This document shows, piece after piece, positions 46,593-56,427 of a stretch of DNA of 64,000 bases. Numbering within the stretch: position 1 is the first letter of the stretch; every line of letters begins with the position of its first letter. The notes beneath the pieces are model-generated. The model saw nothing but the letters and a program-made list of their open reading frames with translations, searched no databases and was not told the origin of the DNA. Source of the stretch: Sandaracinaceae bacterium (lineage in GTDB: Bacteria; Myxococcota_A; Polyangia; Polyangiales; Houyiibacteriaceae); contig JACKEI010000001.1 in NCBI GenBank assembly GCA_020633075.1, positions 1,860,001 through 1,924,000 of the forward strand. Reading direction: 5' to 3'. The translations under genes and the position numbers were made by a program.

Positions 46593-47389
46593 GGGGTCTC
46601 CTTCGAGGGCCCGGCCACGAAGGCCGCCAGCCCGAGCTGAGTGGTATCGGTCACGCGCAGCGAGAGGGGCGCCACGCTGACGAAGCCTGCGTCGACGGCC
46701 TCGGTGTCCGAGCCGGCCATCTCGGGATGATGCACGCCGCCAGCGCCGCCGATCCAGAAGTAGGGGCGCCCGCGCGGATCGTCCCGCAGGTCCACGCCCT
46801 CGGCGTAGTGCCGCTGCCCAAACGAAGTGGCGACGATGCCGCGGGGCTCCGGACGGTCCGGGAAGTTCACGTTGATGAGCGGGGCGTGGCCCTCGTCGTC
46901 GGAGGGCGTCGCCTCACGCAGCGACTCGAGCATGCGCTCGCAGAGCACCGTCGCTAGCTGCGCCATGGCCTCCATGTTGGCGTCGTGGAGGTTCGAGAAG
47001 GCGATCGCCGGGATGCCGCGCAGGGCCGCCTCACGGGCCGCCGCGACCGTGCCCGAGTAGTGCACGTCGGTGCCCAGGTTGGCGCCGTGGTTGATGCCGC
47101 TCACCACCAAGTCCGGCTTGCGCGGCAGCAGCGACTCCATGAAGAGGGCCACGTAGACGCAGTCGGCCGGCGTGCCGTCCACGGCGTGGACGCGGGGCTC
47201 GAGGGTGCGGTAGCGCAGCGGCACGTGCAGGGAGATGGCGTGGCTCTTGGCGCTCTGCTCGTACTCGGGCGCGACGGTGTACACGTCGGCGATGCGATGG
47301 AGCGCGCGGCGCAGCGAGACGTTGCCGAGCGCGTTCACGCCGTCGTCGTTCGAGACCAGGATCAGGGGGCGTTGGTGCTCGCGCGTCAT
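46589..47389 (-). CDS. surE: 5'/3'-nucleotidase SurE
   Basis: This 266-residue metal-dependent nucleotidase has the SurE signature: ILVSNDDGVNA near the start, with the metal-binding Asp pair. SGINHGANLGTDVHYSGTVAAAREA is the central active-site loop. It acts on 5' and 3' nucleoside monophosphates. It is coupled to apt. The ATG at 47389 gives the homologous N-terminus and avoids a longer basic leader. Confidence 0.95.
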
Positions 47390-47471
47390 GAAGACCCTTC
47401 GCGCGGTCCGCCGCGCTCTGCGGGGAGAGTACGGGGATCTCGGGTGATTGCCAGCGCGCGCGACGTGGGGC

Positions 47472-47510
47472 TTGACGCGCGCCGCGCCGCCGTGCAGATT
47501 GGTCGGACCA
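47472..47510 (+). promoter_or_regulatory. GntR promoter with perfect palindromic operator
   Basis: The perfect palindrome TGGTCGGACCA (47500-47510) lies 9 bp before the GntR gene and resembles GntR/FadR-type operators. TTGACG (47472-47477) with a 17-bp spacer and CAGATT (47495-47500) is a weak promoter match that would end at the operator, which fits autorepression. Confidence 0.5.
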
Positions 47511-47518
47511 TTCCACCA

Positions 47519-48313
47519 ATGTCCGCGCCGACTCACGCTACCGACTTCGACCCTCTCAGCGCACCCAGCACGGTGGACCTGTGCGCCTCGCAGCTGCGGG
47601 CCCGCATCCTCGAGGGGGGCATCCCGGTCGGAGCGCGCATGCCACCCGAGCGGCAGCTGGCCGCTCAGTTCGGCGTGAACCGCGTGACGGTGCGCAGCGC
47701 CCTCGCACGCCTCATGTCGGAGGGCCTGCTCTCGGTGCGGCAGGGGCGCGGCTACGAGGTGCAGGACTTCGAGCGGGACTCCGGCCCCACCCTGCTGCCC
47801 AGCGTCCTCTCGGTGGCGCGTGAGCGCTCCCGCGCGGAGCTGGCGGCGTGGGTGGCAGACATGCTGGCAGCGCGGCGGCACCTGGCGAGGGCGGTGCTGC
47901 TCGAGCTGGTCGACAGACAGCCCGACACGCGCCACGTGGTGGTGGCGCTGGACGCCTTTGCGCAGGCGGTCGAAGAAGGCACGACCGACGCGCGCACGCT
48001 GGCCACGCTGGACATGAACATCGTGCGCGCCCTCTTGGACGCCGCCGGCAACCGCGTGCTGCGCCTGGCCTTCAACCCCGTGCTCGACGCGCTCGCTGCG
48101 CTCCCAGAGCTCGAAGCGCAGCTGTACGCGGCGCCCAGCAGCAACGTGTCGGGCTACGCGCTGCTGCGTGCGTGGCTCGCTGCCCCCAACGCACACGCCA
48201 TCGAGCCACTGCTCGCAGCGCTCGCCCAGCGCGACAAAGTGAACGTCACGCGCCTGCTGGCGCTGCCCGCTGCCCCCCTCGCTCCCTCCCTCGCCTCGGA
48301 GAACAAACCATGA
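47519..48313 (+). CDS. GntR-family transcriptional regulator
   Basis: This 264-residue regulator has a GntR winged helix at residues about 18-85 (LCASQLRARILEGGIPVGARMP, PERQLAAQFGVNRVTVRSAL, GLLSVRQGRGYEV). A mostly helical C-terminal domain of the FadR/FCD type senses an unknown ligand. It is preceded by a palindrome that is a probable autoregulatory site. Its stop overlaps the next gene's ATG, so that gene is likely a target. Confidence 0.88.
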   Translation: MSAPTHATDFDPLSAPSTVDLCASQLRARILEGGIPVGARMPPERQLAAQFGVNRVTVRSALARLMSEGLLSVRQGRGYEVQDFERDSGPTLLPSVLSVARERSRAELAAWVADMLAARRHLARAVLLELVDRQPDTRHVVVALDAFAQAVEEGTTDARTLATLDMNIVRALLDAAGNRVLRLAFNPVLDALAALPELEAQLYAAPSSNVSGYALLRAWLAAPNAHAIEPLLAALAQRDKVNVTRLLALPAAPLAPSLASENKP

Positions 48314-48999
48314 TGCTCGACCGCGCCCTGCTCTACCCCATCCTGTTTCGCCCCGACGTCATCGACGCGCGCCTCGAACAGATCCGGCGCGCGGGCCTCG
48401 TCCAGGATGTGCCCAACGCGTGGCAGATCTCGCTCGGCGTGCTGCGCATGTGGCACCGCGTGTTCTTCCGGCCGGAGAGCATCGGCATGTCCGTGGACCA
48501 TCCGGTGCGCCCCAGCTGGCGGGCCAAGCTGCTTGCGTCCCGGCCATTGCGCTTCCCGTTCCTGCTGCGCGAGCGCGCCGTGGCGCCGTTGGACTTCTCG
48601 GGGCTGCTGAGCTCGCCGGAGCGCGTCATCCGGCACCTGCTGGGCGCGCACCACGACGGCGTGCAGTTCGTCTACGACCTGCAGATGCTCTCGGTCCACC
48701 CCGGCAAGCTCGAGGAAGCTCTGGCACAGGCGCGCGCCGTCGTCGCGGGCAGCGACCCGCGTGGCGAGTGGCTGCGCGACCTCACCGTGTACGAGGGTTA
48801 CCACGAGAACCTCCTGGCCGCGCTCGAGCGCGCCGTCGAGGGGGACTACCCCATGCCCCCTCACCAAGTGAACGACCCGGACATCTCGTTCCTGGCCTAT
48901 CTCACGTGGTGCGCCAAGCAGCCCAAGACGCCGCAGGAGACCATCGAGGCGCTCACCGCCGGCCGCTACAGCGTGGCGGAGGGAGCGCTCGCCGCGTGA
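48310..48999 (+). CDS. Hypothetical protein coupled to the GntR regulator
   Basis: I do not recognise this 229-residue protein. It is soluble and largely helical, with no signal peptide. Conserved-looking parts are PNAWQISLGVLRMWHRVFFRPESIG and the C-terminal PDISFLAYLTWCAKQPKTP. The ATG at 48310 overlaps the GntR stop as ATGA, so the pair is translationally coupled and probably functionally linked. The fatty-acid-like boxes at 49023 and the SCP2 gene at 49115 hint at lipid metabolism, but this is inference. Confidence 0.6.
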   Translation: MMLDRALLYPILFRPDVIDARLEQIRRAGLVQDVPNAWQISLGVLRMWHRVFFRPESIGMSVDHPVRPSWRAKLLASRPLRFPFLLRERAVAPLDFSGLLSSPERVIRHLLGAHHDGVQFVYDLQMLSVHPGKLEEALAQARAVVAGSDPRGEWLRDLTVYEGYHENLLAALERAVEGDYPMPPHQVNDPDISFLAYLTWCAKQPKTPQETIEALTAGRYSVAEGALAA

Positions 49000-49022
49000 C
49001 CGAACGCCCTGGTGGCCCAAAA

Positions 49023-49036
49023 TAGAACAAGTTTCA
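49023..49036 (+). promoter_or_regulatory. Palindromic box upstream of the SCP2 gene
   Basis: TAGAACAAGTTTCA is a near-palindrome that resembles the core TAGAACGTGTTCCA of the operator at 63914-63933 read on the minus strand. It lies 79 bp before the SCP2 ATG, which suggests the two lipid genes share a regulator. Comparison by eye only. Confidence 0.4.
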
Positions 49037-49114
49037 TTTTCGTCTGGCGGGGCCCTTGTCTACGCTGTATATCTTTTCATTCCGTAACCCTCAGTACCCC
49101 TTGGAGGCTGGCAG

Positions 49115-49453
49115 ATGGATAAGGTTTCGAGCATTGATGAGTACTTCGCGCGCCTGGGCGAGCGCTTCGTCGCCAGCGAGGCGAAGGGCGTGAGCTGCGT
49201 CATCCAGTACGACTTCTCGGGCGACGGCTCGGGTCAGTTCCACTTCGCCGTCGAGGACGGCACCCTCGGCCCGGTGACGCCCGGCGAGCACGCCAACCCC
49301 TCGGTGACCATCACTATGAAGGGCGAGCACTTCCTGCAGATGGGCAACGGCGAGCTGGACGGCGCCAAGGCGTACATGACGCGCAAGATGAAGGTGAAGG
49401 GCAAGATCCCCCTCGCCCAGAAGATGAAGAAGTTCCTTCCGCCCGCTGGCTGA
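49115..49453 (+). CDS. SCP2 sterol-binding domain protein
   Basis: This 112-residue protein is a single SCP2 domain, a small lipid-binding fold with a hydrophobic tunnel. GVSCVIQYDFSGDGSGQFHFAVEDG and PSVTITMKGEHFLQMGNGELDGAKAYMTRKMKVKG fit the family. It probably binds fatty acyl-CoA or sterol-like ligands in the cytoplasm. The ribosome site is GGAGG about 9 bp upstream. A palindromic box at 49023 precedes it. Confidence 0.9.
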   Translation: MDKVSSIDEYFARLGERFVASEAKGVSCVIQYDFSGDGSGQFHFAVEDGTLGPVTPGEHANPSVTITMKGEHFLQMGNGELDGAKAYMTRKMKVKGKIPLAQKMKKFLPPAG

Positions 49454-49567
49454 GCGTTGTACGGCTCGCGCGCCTCGCGCGCGAGATCCGCTCGGTATGA
49501 GGGGAGCGCACGGCGCCTCGGGACCTGTCGAACGATCGCCCAGCCAGGGCGATCCATCGGTAGGCCC

Positions 49568-50041
49568 TCAGAGCTTGTTGGCCAAGAGGTCGGCGACGAG
49601 CCGTTCGGCTGAGACGGCCGCAGGGAGCTCGATGCGGGCCTCGGACGTCCAGCCTAGGACGGTTGCCACCGCCTCTTCGACGGTGTCCACGACCTCTTCG
49701 CGCGTCGGAGGGGCGGACATCCAGAAGATGGCACGCATGACGCCCCGCACGACTGGTGACGGCATGACGCTGGCGACCCCGAGGCAGCGCTCCTTGATGA
49801 GGTCCCAGTTGTCGTCCTGCCACTGAGCGAGGCGCTTGCGCTGTAGGGCGTTCGCTTGCTGCTGCAGCCCGCGGCAGTCGCGGATGGTGACGAAGGGGAG
49901 GCCCCGTCGGAGCGCGACCTCGTTTGCGGCTAGGACCCCCTCCATGTCGGCGAGGTCGAAGTCGTTCTCGATGACGTTGATGACGACCGGCCAGTAGTCC
50001 AGCGTGGTGCGTGCTCGCGCTCGGCCCTGCACATGCGTCAT
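49568..50041 (-). CDS. Small STAS/SpoIIAA-like protein
   Basis: This 157-residue protein resembles the small STAS- or SEC14-like proteins of myxobacteria, like the one at 8647. The segments LPFVTIRDCRGLQQQANALQ and PPTREEVVDTVEEAVATVLGW are the recognisable parts. The ATG at 50041 lies just after the terminator of tRNA-Pro; a longer frame to 50062 would start inside that terminator and is unlikely. Function unknown. Confidence 0.55.
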   Translation of the reverse strand: MTHVQGRARARTTLDYWPVVINVIENDFDLADMEGVLAANEVALRRGLPFVTIRDCRGLQQQANALQRKRLAQWQDDNWDLIKERCLGVASVMPSPVVRGVMRAIFWMSAPPTREEVVDTVEEAVATVLGWTSEARIELPAAVSAERLVADLLANKL

Positions 50042-50059
50042 TCGGTGACCACCATACCC

Positions 50060-50098
50060 CAAAAAGGCGAAAGCCCGCAGCGTGAGCTTGCGGGCTTT
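50060..50098 (-). terminator. Intrinsic terminator of tRNA-Pro
   Basis: On the minus strand the 10-bp stem AAAGCCCGCA/TGCGGGCTTT (50089-50098 with 50070-50079) is followed by CGCCTTTTT. It lies 4 bp after the tRNA-Pro gene and ends the transcript that may start at ihfA or at a tRNA promoter. Confidence 0.82.
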
Positions 50099-50102
50099 CT
50101 AG

Positions 50103-50176
50103 TCGGGGCGACTGGATTCGAACCAGCGACCCCCACACCCCCAGTATGGTGCGCTACCAAGCTGCGCTACGCCCCG
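50103..50176 (-). tRNA. tRNA-Pro (GGG)
   Basis: The 74-nt gene folds into acceptor CGGGGCG/CGCCCCG, D-arm with AGCTTGGTA loop, anticodon arm CCATA-CTGGGGG-TGTGG with anticodon GGG (codons CCC and CCU), and T-arm GCTGG-TTCGAAT-CCAGT. The discriminator is A. CCA is not encoded. It follows merR in the same orientation, an arrangement also seen in many Proteobacteria (ihfA-merR-tRNA-Pro). Confidence 0.95.
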
Positions 50177-50266
50177 ATGAGTGCGTACTGAAAAAGGTGG
50201 GGTGAGGGACGCGGAAGATACTGCAAGACGCCGGGTTGGCAATGCCTTTTTCACCGAAACGCGCCG

Positions 50267-50719
50267 TTACTTCTGGCGTGTCGGGTGCCGCAGCCGAGCG
50301 ACCGCGGGCACGACGGACTCGACGCGCACCGCTGCCTCGGGCTCGGCGCGGTGTTCGTGCTCGCGCGCGTCGAGCTGGGCGAGGGCACGCATCAGATCGG
50401 CCCGCAGCGCGAGCAGCTCGGCGCGCAGCGCGACCTCCCGCTTGGGCGCGACGGCCGGGCGGTCACTCAGCTCCGCGAGGCGCAGCTTGGCGCCGGCGAC
50501 GGTGTAGCCCTCGTCGTGGAGGAGGCGCCGGATCTGCATGGCCATGTCCACGTCCGCGCGGGTGAAGTGGCGGTGCGCGCCGCGGGTCTTCTTGGGGCGC
50601 AGCTGGTCGAACTCCCCCTCCCAGTAGCGCAGCACGTGCGGCTTCACGCCGACCATCTCGGCGACCTCGCCGATCTTGAAGAAGCTGCGATCAGGGAGAC
50701 TCGGTCGCCGCCTCACCAC
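50267..50719 (-). CDS. MerR-family transcriptional regulator
   Basis: This 150-residue protein has a MerR winged helix (FKIGEVAEMVGVKPHVLRYWEGEFDQLRPKKT). It continues with a coiled-coil (LRAELLALRADLMRALAQL) and an Arg/Ala-rich tail without Cys, so metal sensing as in MerR itself is unlikely. It overlaps no gene but lies 9 bp after ihfA, a conserved position. Effector unknown. Confidence 0.9.
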   Translation of the reverse strand: MVRRRPSLPDRSFFKIGEVAEMVGVKPHVLRYWEGEFDQLRPKKTRGAHRHFTRADVDMAMQIRRLLHDEGYTVAGAKLRLAELSDRPAVAPKREVALRAELLALRADLMRALAQLDAREHEHRAEPEAAVRVESVVPAVARLRHPTRQK

Positions 50720-50728
50720 GCCGCTCCA

Positions 50729-51079
50729 TCACCCCTGTTCCGGCTCGCTGCCGCCGGTGCGCGTGGCGGCTGCCGGCTCTAGGTCGGTGGATGACTCGCG
50801 GTGGGGATTGAGCGCGCTCTTCAACACCTGGCTGGGCTTGAAGGTGAGAACGCTGCGGGCGCTGATGGGGATGGGCTCACCGGTCTGCGGGTTGCGACCC
50901 CAGCGCTGGCTCTTGTCGCGCACCACGAAGTTGCCGAAGCCGGAGATCTTGATCTTCTCACCTTCGGCCAACACTTCCTTCATGGTGTCGAACATGGCCT
51001 CCACGACCTCAGCGGCCTCCTTCTTGGAGAACCCCCCGACCTTCTCGTACACGGCGTCGATGATTTCAGCTTTCGTCAC
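50729..51079 (-). CDS. ihfA: Integration host factor alpha subunit
   Basis: This 116-residue DNA-bending protein has the HU/IHF arm and core: TKAEIIDAVYEKVGGFSKKEAAEVVEAM, EKIKISGFGNFVVRDK and RWGRNPQTGEPIPISARSVLTF. Its start is GTG 51079 (VTKAEI), which matches the E. coli IhfA N-terminus. A 22-residue extension to 51145 is hydrophobic/Arg-rich and unlikely. It is downstream of pheT in the conserved pheS-pheT-ihfA order. Confidence 0.95.
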   Translation of the reverse strand: MTKAEIIDAVYEKVGGFSKKEAAEVVEAMFDTMKEVLAEGEKIKISGFGNFVVRDKSQRWGRNPQTGEPIPISARSVLTFKPSQVLKSALNPHRESSTDLEPAAATRTGGSEPEQG

Positions 51080-51194
51080 CAGGAACCTCGCACGGCAAGA
51101 GCGCCAGAAGGACACGAGAAAAACACAGGTAGGCGGGAAGCTCAAGCGCCAGGTTCGGGCGCGGATCCCGCTGACCGGTTGAGGTCATGAGCGC

Positions 51195-53754
51195 CTAGCG
51201 CTGCTGCGCCGCGAATTGTGACGAGACGGCCTTCACCACGCGCGCGTGTGCGGCGTCCACGTCCTTGTCCTTGAGGGTGCCGGAGGGGTCTCGGTAGGTC
51301 ACGCGGAACGCGACGCTGCGATGCCCCGTAGGGATCTGCTCGCCACGGTAGACGTCGAAGATGACGACGGACTCCGCCAGCGGCGCACCAGCCGCCGCCA
51401 TGGCCTCGGCCACGGTCCCCGCCGGGTGCTCGTCGCCCAGCAGCAGCGCGACGTCGCGCGTAGCGGCTGGGAAGCGCGGCAGCTCGCCCGCCTGCCGCAC
51501 CCCCGCTGCGGCTGCCGCCTCTCCGAGGGCGCGCATGTCCAGCTCCGCGTAGAGAGGCCGCCCGTCTAGCTCGAAGTCCTCGACCACCTCTGGGTGGAGC
51601 TCGCCGATCACGCCGAGCGAGACCCCCGCCGCGAAGACCCGCGCGCGCCGGCGCGGGTGCAGGTTGGGGGCGCGGGCCTCAAGCTCCTCGTCGACACGCA
51701 GCTCGGGGCCCACGCCCACCAGCGTCTCCACCAGCGCCTCCACGCGGCCCTTGATGTCGTAGAAGTCGTAGGCGCGCTCCTCGCCCAGCCACGTGTCGGC
51801 CGCCCCTGTGAGCAGCACGGAGAGCCACTCGCGCTCGATGGGCAGGTGCGCGTCGCCGTCACCCTCGCTCGCGCCTGCCTCCGCGACCGTCGCGGCGCTG
51901 CGCGGGTGGAAGGTGCGCCCCCCCTCGAAGAGGGCCACCGAGGGGGCCTGGTGGCGCTGCGCGGCCCCGGCGGCGGCCAGCAAGCAGGGCAGCAGCGAGG
52001 TGCGCATGACGCTGCGCTCCTCCGAGAGGGGGTTGGCGAGAGGCACGGCCTCGGTCGCCACGCGCGCGCGGCGCAGGTCCGAGGGGGCGACGAAGCGGTA
52101 GTTGATGGCCTGGTGCAGGCCCGCTGCGGTGCCTGCGAGGAGCGCGCGGCGGCGGAACGTGACCGCCGCGGGAGTGCCCGTGTCCGAGGGGCGCACGCGG
52201 GGCGTGCGGGCCGGGATGCGGTCGAAGCCGTGTATGCGGGCCACCTCTTCGATGAGGTCCACCTCGCGGCCGAGGTCCGGCCGGAAGGTGGGCGCGTCCA
52301 CCTCGAAGCCGGCGTCATTGCGCTCCATGGCCTCGCACCCGATGCCGCGCAGCACGCGCTCACAGACCTCGTGCGGCACGGGCTGCGCCGAGCAGCGCCT
52401 CCACCGACGCCGTGCGCAGGGGATGCGAAGCGCGGGCACGTCGCTCGCGATGACCTCGGCCGCGGCCGCGTGCGCCACGCCATCCCCGAGGTCCGCGATG
52501 AGCTGCGCGCGCGCGCGCGAGCACCTGGCGCAGCGCCCGCCTGTCGACGCCCCGCTCGAAGCGGTGGCTTGCGTCCGTGTGCAGCCCGACGCGCCGGGAG
52601 GTGCGCCGCACGGACTGCGGCTGGAAGTACGCGCACTCGATCAGCACGTCGCTCGTGCTGTCTTCTATCTCGCTGTCGAGCCCGCCCATGACGCCCGCGA
52701 GCGCCACCGGCCGCTCCGCGTCGCAGATGAGCAGGTCCCCCTCTTCCAGCGTGCGGGTGACGGCGTCCAGCGTCTGCATGGTCTCGCCGGCCCGCGCGCC
52801 GCGCACCACGATCTGCTGGCCGCGCACGCGCCCGAGGTCGAAGCCGTGGATGGGGTGCCCGTGCTCGAGCATCACCAGGTTGGTGGCATCCACCAGGTTG
52901 GAGATGGCGCGCACGCCGAGGTTCTGCAGCCGGTAGCGCAGCCAGAAGGGGCTCGGCCCGACGGTCACGCCGCGCACCAGCGCGGCCCCGTAGCGCGGGC
53001 CGCGCACGGCGTCTTCGATGCGGATGCGGATGGGACCGGCCGCGACCTGGGCCTCTGCGGGGGCGTCCAGCGGGGCGGCGCTGGCGTCCGCGAACGCGAG
53101 CTCGAAGCGCTGGGCGTCGTCGACGGCGAAGCTGTTGGTCGCGGCGGGCACCACGGCGCGGCGCGGCGCCGGGGCGACGGGGGGCAGAAAGGGCACGCCG
53201 GCGAGGAGCGCCACCTCACGGGCCAGCCCGATGTGCCTGAGGCAGTCCGGTCGGTTGGGCGTGAGCCCGATCTCGAAGATGGTGTCGTGCAGACAGAGAG
53301 CGTCCGCGATGGGGGTGCCGGGGGCCGAGGTGTCGTCGGCAGGGAACACGTAGATGCCCTCGCCGCCAGGACCGATCTGCAGCTCCCCTTCGCTGCAGAG
53401 CATGCCGCAGGACACGATGCCGCCCAGCTCGCGCTCGGCGATGACGAAGTCGCCAGGCAGCACGGCCCCCAAGGTGGCCAGGATGACGCGGCCGCCGGGC
53501 GCCGGGACGTTGGGGGCGCCGCACACGACCTCCTGCTCCCGCTCACCGTCGAAGACGGTCACCAGCCGCAGCTTGTCGCGCGCGGGGTGGGCGCGCATGG
53601 AGCGCACCTCGGCCACGACGACCTTGTCCAGGCCCTCGCCCTTGCGCGTGAGGGACTCCACCTCGAGGCCCGCCGAGGTCAGCTTCTCGGCCATCTCTTG
53701 GGCCGTGATGTCGACGCCGCTCAGCGCCTTCAGCCATTCGTAGGAAGCAAGCAT
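51195..53754 (-). CDS. pheT: Phenylalanyl-tRNA synthetase beta subunit (frameshifted)
   Basis: The product should be about 850 residues. The N-terminal half is in one frame (MLASYEWLKALSGVD, RDKLRLVTVFDGE), including the tRNA-binding domain. Near 52505-52525, in a (CG)n run, the reading frame changes; it changes twice more near 52418 and 52388. The rest, including the B5 and anticodon-binding domains, continues to VSSQFAAQQR. A missing GC, one missing C and two missing bases restore a single frame and keep LRIPLRTASVEALLG intact. Errors in the consensus are likelier than mutation, as the gene is essential. Confidence 0.85.
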
Positions 53755-53763
53755 CGGTCGTCC

Positions 53764-54850
53764 TCAGAAAGCGGAGAGAAAGCGCACGTCGTTTTCGTAG
53801 AGCAGCTTGATGTTGGGGATGCCGTATTTGAGCATCGCCAGACGGTCCATGCCCATGCCCAGCGCGAAGCCGCTCACCTCGGTGGGGTCGTAGCCCACGT
53901 TCTCGAACACGACGGGGTGGATCATGCCGCAGCCGAGCACCTCGACCCAGCCCGAGCCCTTGCACGCGGCAGGCTGCCGTGCGGGCGGCGTCGCCTTCCC
54001 ACGCGCGGCAGAAGACGCACCCGAAGTCCACCTCGCCGCCCGGCTCCACGAAGGGGAAGTAGCTGGGGCGCACGCGCACCGTGATGTCCTTGTGGAACAA
54101 GCGCTGCGCGAAGAGCTGCAGCACTCCCTTGAGGTCCGCGAAGGTGACGTCCGTGTCCACCACGAACGCCTCGATCTGGTGGAACATGGGTGAGTGCGTG
54201 GCGTCGTCGTCCCGCCGGTAGACGGTGCCCGGCGCGACGATGGCGAGCGGCGGCTTGCGGCGCGACATCTCGCGCACCTGGATGGTGGAGGTGTGCGTCC
54301 GCAGCAGGGTGGTGGCGGCGTCGCCGCGCTCGCGCTGCGTCACGAAGAACGTGTCCTGCATGTCCGTGGCCGGGTGGTCCGGCGGGAAGCCCAGCTTGTC
54401 GAAGCAGTTCTCGTGGAAGTCGATGTCGGGCCCGTCCGCCACCTCGAAGCCCAAGGTCTCGAAGATGTCCAAGAGCTCGTGCTGGATGCGGGTGATGGGG
54501 TGCAGGTGGCCGACCGGGCGCGCTCGCGAGGGCAGGCTCACGTCGAGCGCGGGGCCCTCCAGCTCAGCCTGGCGCTCGGCCTGCGCCAGCCGCGCCAGCT
54601 GCCCCTCGAAGGCCGCCGCGATGGCCTGCTTGAGCGCGTTGCCCTTCTGGCCGAACTCCTTGCGACGGTTGCCGGGCAGCTCCGGCATGCGCTTCATGAG
54701 CAGCGTGAGCGAGCCCTGGGCGCCGACGAAGCGGGCATTGGCGGCTCGCAGCGCGTGCTCCTCGGTGGCCTGCGCGAGCGCGTCCGGGTACTCGGCCTCG
54801 ATTGTGGCGAGGACGGCCTCGAACTCTACCATCGGGTCCTGTTCACTCAT
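53764..54850 (-). CDS. pheS: Phenylalanyl-tRNA synthetase alpha subunit (frameshifted)
   Basis: The product should be about 362 residues, slightly longer than usual. The class II core is intact: HPITRIQHELLDIFETLGFEV, RTHTSTIQVREM, YRRDDDATHSPMFHQ, and FGCVFCRAWEGD. A two-base deletion near 53969, where CRVCKG should read, moves the frame; the other frame continues with GSGWVEVLGCGMIHP, FALGMGMDRLAMLKYG and NDVRFLSAF before the stop at 53764. The ATG at 54850 was chosen; MELKSM at 54865 is an alternative. Confidence 0.87.
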
Positions 54851-54872
54851 GCTCTTCAACTCCAAACAGAGA

Positions 54873-54913
54873 CGCCGTGACCAGGAACCAACAATTGTTC
54901 CCGGGTCACGGCG
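54873..54913 (-). promoter_or_regulatory. Hairpin between rplT and pheS
   Basis: A 41-nt inverted repeat has a 10-bp outer stem CGCCGTGACC/GGTCACGGCG and an inner GGAAC/GTTCC, with an 8-nt loop. It lies 22 bp before the pheS start. It has no T-tract, so it is not a simple terminator; an attenuator or RNA-processing element for pheST is possible. No Phe-rich leader peptide is visible. Confidence 0.5.
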
Positions 54914-54935
54914 TGCTGCACTGGTCCAGCGGGAA

Positions 54936-55280
54936 CTAGCGGGCTGCGTCGACGACGGCCTTGAAGCCGACTGGCTCGTTCATGGCGAGATCCGCGAGGA
55001 CCTTGCGGTCGATCTGGATGTCCTTGTTCTTGAGCGCGTGGATCAGCTTGGAGTAGGTGATCCCGTGCTGGCGCGCGCCCGCGTTGATGCGCGTGATCCA
55101 CAGCTTGCGGAAGTTGCGCTTCTTCTGGCGGCGGTGCGCGTAGGCGTCCTTCCAGGCGTGACGCACCTGCGACACGGCGCTGCGGAACTGACGGCTGCGA
55201 GCGCCGTAGTAGCCCCGGGCTTGCTTGAGGACACGGTTACGGCGGCGGCGGGCTTTGAACCCTCGTTTGGCGCGTGGCAT
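54936..55280 (-). CDS. rplT: 50S ribosomal protein L20
   Basis: This 114-residue protein is the typical L20: PRAKRGFKARRRRNRVLKQA, YYGARSRQFRSAVSQVRHAWKDAYAHRRQKKR, and a helical tail. L20 binds 23S rRNA early in assembly and in E. coli represses its own operon. No frameshift is seen here although the flanking genes are damaged. It follows rpmI by 11 bp. Confidence 0.98.
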   Translation of the reverse strand: MPRAKRGFKARRRRNRVLKQARGYYGARSRQFRSAVSQVRHAWKDAYAHRRQKKRNFRKLWITRINAGARQHGITYSKLIHALKNKDIQIDRKVLADLAMNEPVGFKAVVDAAR

Positions 55281-55291
55281 ATCTTTTTTCC

Positions 55292-55486
55292 TCAGCCCTG
55301 TAGGAGACGAATGATGCGCGGGTGGTCGGCCGAGCTCACAATGTCGTTCTTCTTGAGGTTGCGGAGGCGGTTGGCCGACTTGCCGCGCATCAAGTGCTGC
55401 TTGCCAGCCTTGCTGCGCCGGATCTTACCGGTACCGGTGAGCTTGAAGCGCTTGGCCGCAGCCCGCTTCGTCTTCATCTTGGGCAT
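55292..55486 (-). CDS. rpmI: 50S ribosomal protein L35
   Basis: This 64-residue basic protein has the L35 pattern: PKMKTKRAAAKRFKLTGTGKIRR, GKQHLMRGKSANRLRNLKK. It is the usual length. It lies between infC and rplT, the conserved order. Intact. Confidence 0.98.
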   Translation of the reverse strand: MPKMKTKRAAAKRFKLTGTGKIRRSKAGKQHLMRGKSANRLRNLKKNDIVSSADHPRIIRLLQG

Positions 55487-55575
55487 CTCTAATCCTCACT
55501 GAAAAGCTCGAACACCAGCGAACACGCGGCGGCGAGCGGAAGGGGGCGTGGTTTACGAGGCCGGCGGCCCCTGAG

Positions 55576-56282
<707 letters not shown>

Positions 56283-56285
<3 letters not shown>

Positions 56286-56298
56286 GGTGGCTTCTCCT
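56283..56298 (-). promoter_or_regulatory. infC ribosome binding site and ATC start
   Basis: AGGAG (56294-56298) lies 8 nt before the ATC codon (56283-56285). This is a strong Shine-Dalgarno at a non-AUG codon, the arrangement used for IF3 autoregulation in other bacteria. Confidence 0.6.
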
Positions 56299-56427
56299 GA
56301 AAGGATTCTGGCGCCTCTTCTACTCACTTTCGGGAAGCGGGCAAGTGAAGCGGCGCGCGTAGCCTACCCCGGCCCCTATGAAAGCGAAAGCAGACTGTGC
56401 GAGGGGCAGCTTCTGCCCGGCACGGCC

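Noticed and set aside
50103..50176. Integrated element at tRNA-Pro
   Set aside because: No integrase, direct repeat of the tRNA end or foreign composition is seen next to it.
54850..54936. A Phe-rich leader peptide (pheM-like) for pheST
   Set aside because: No short open frame with Phe codons is visible between rplT and pheS.
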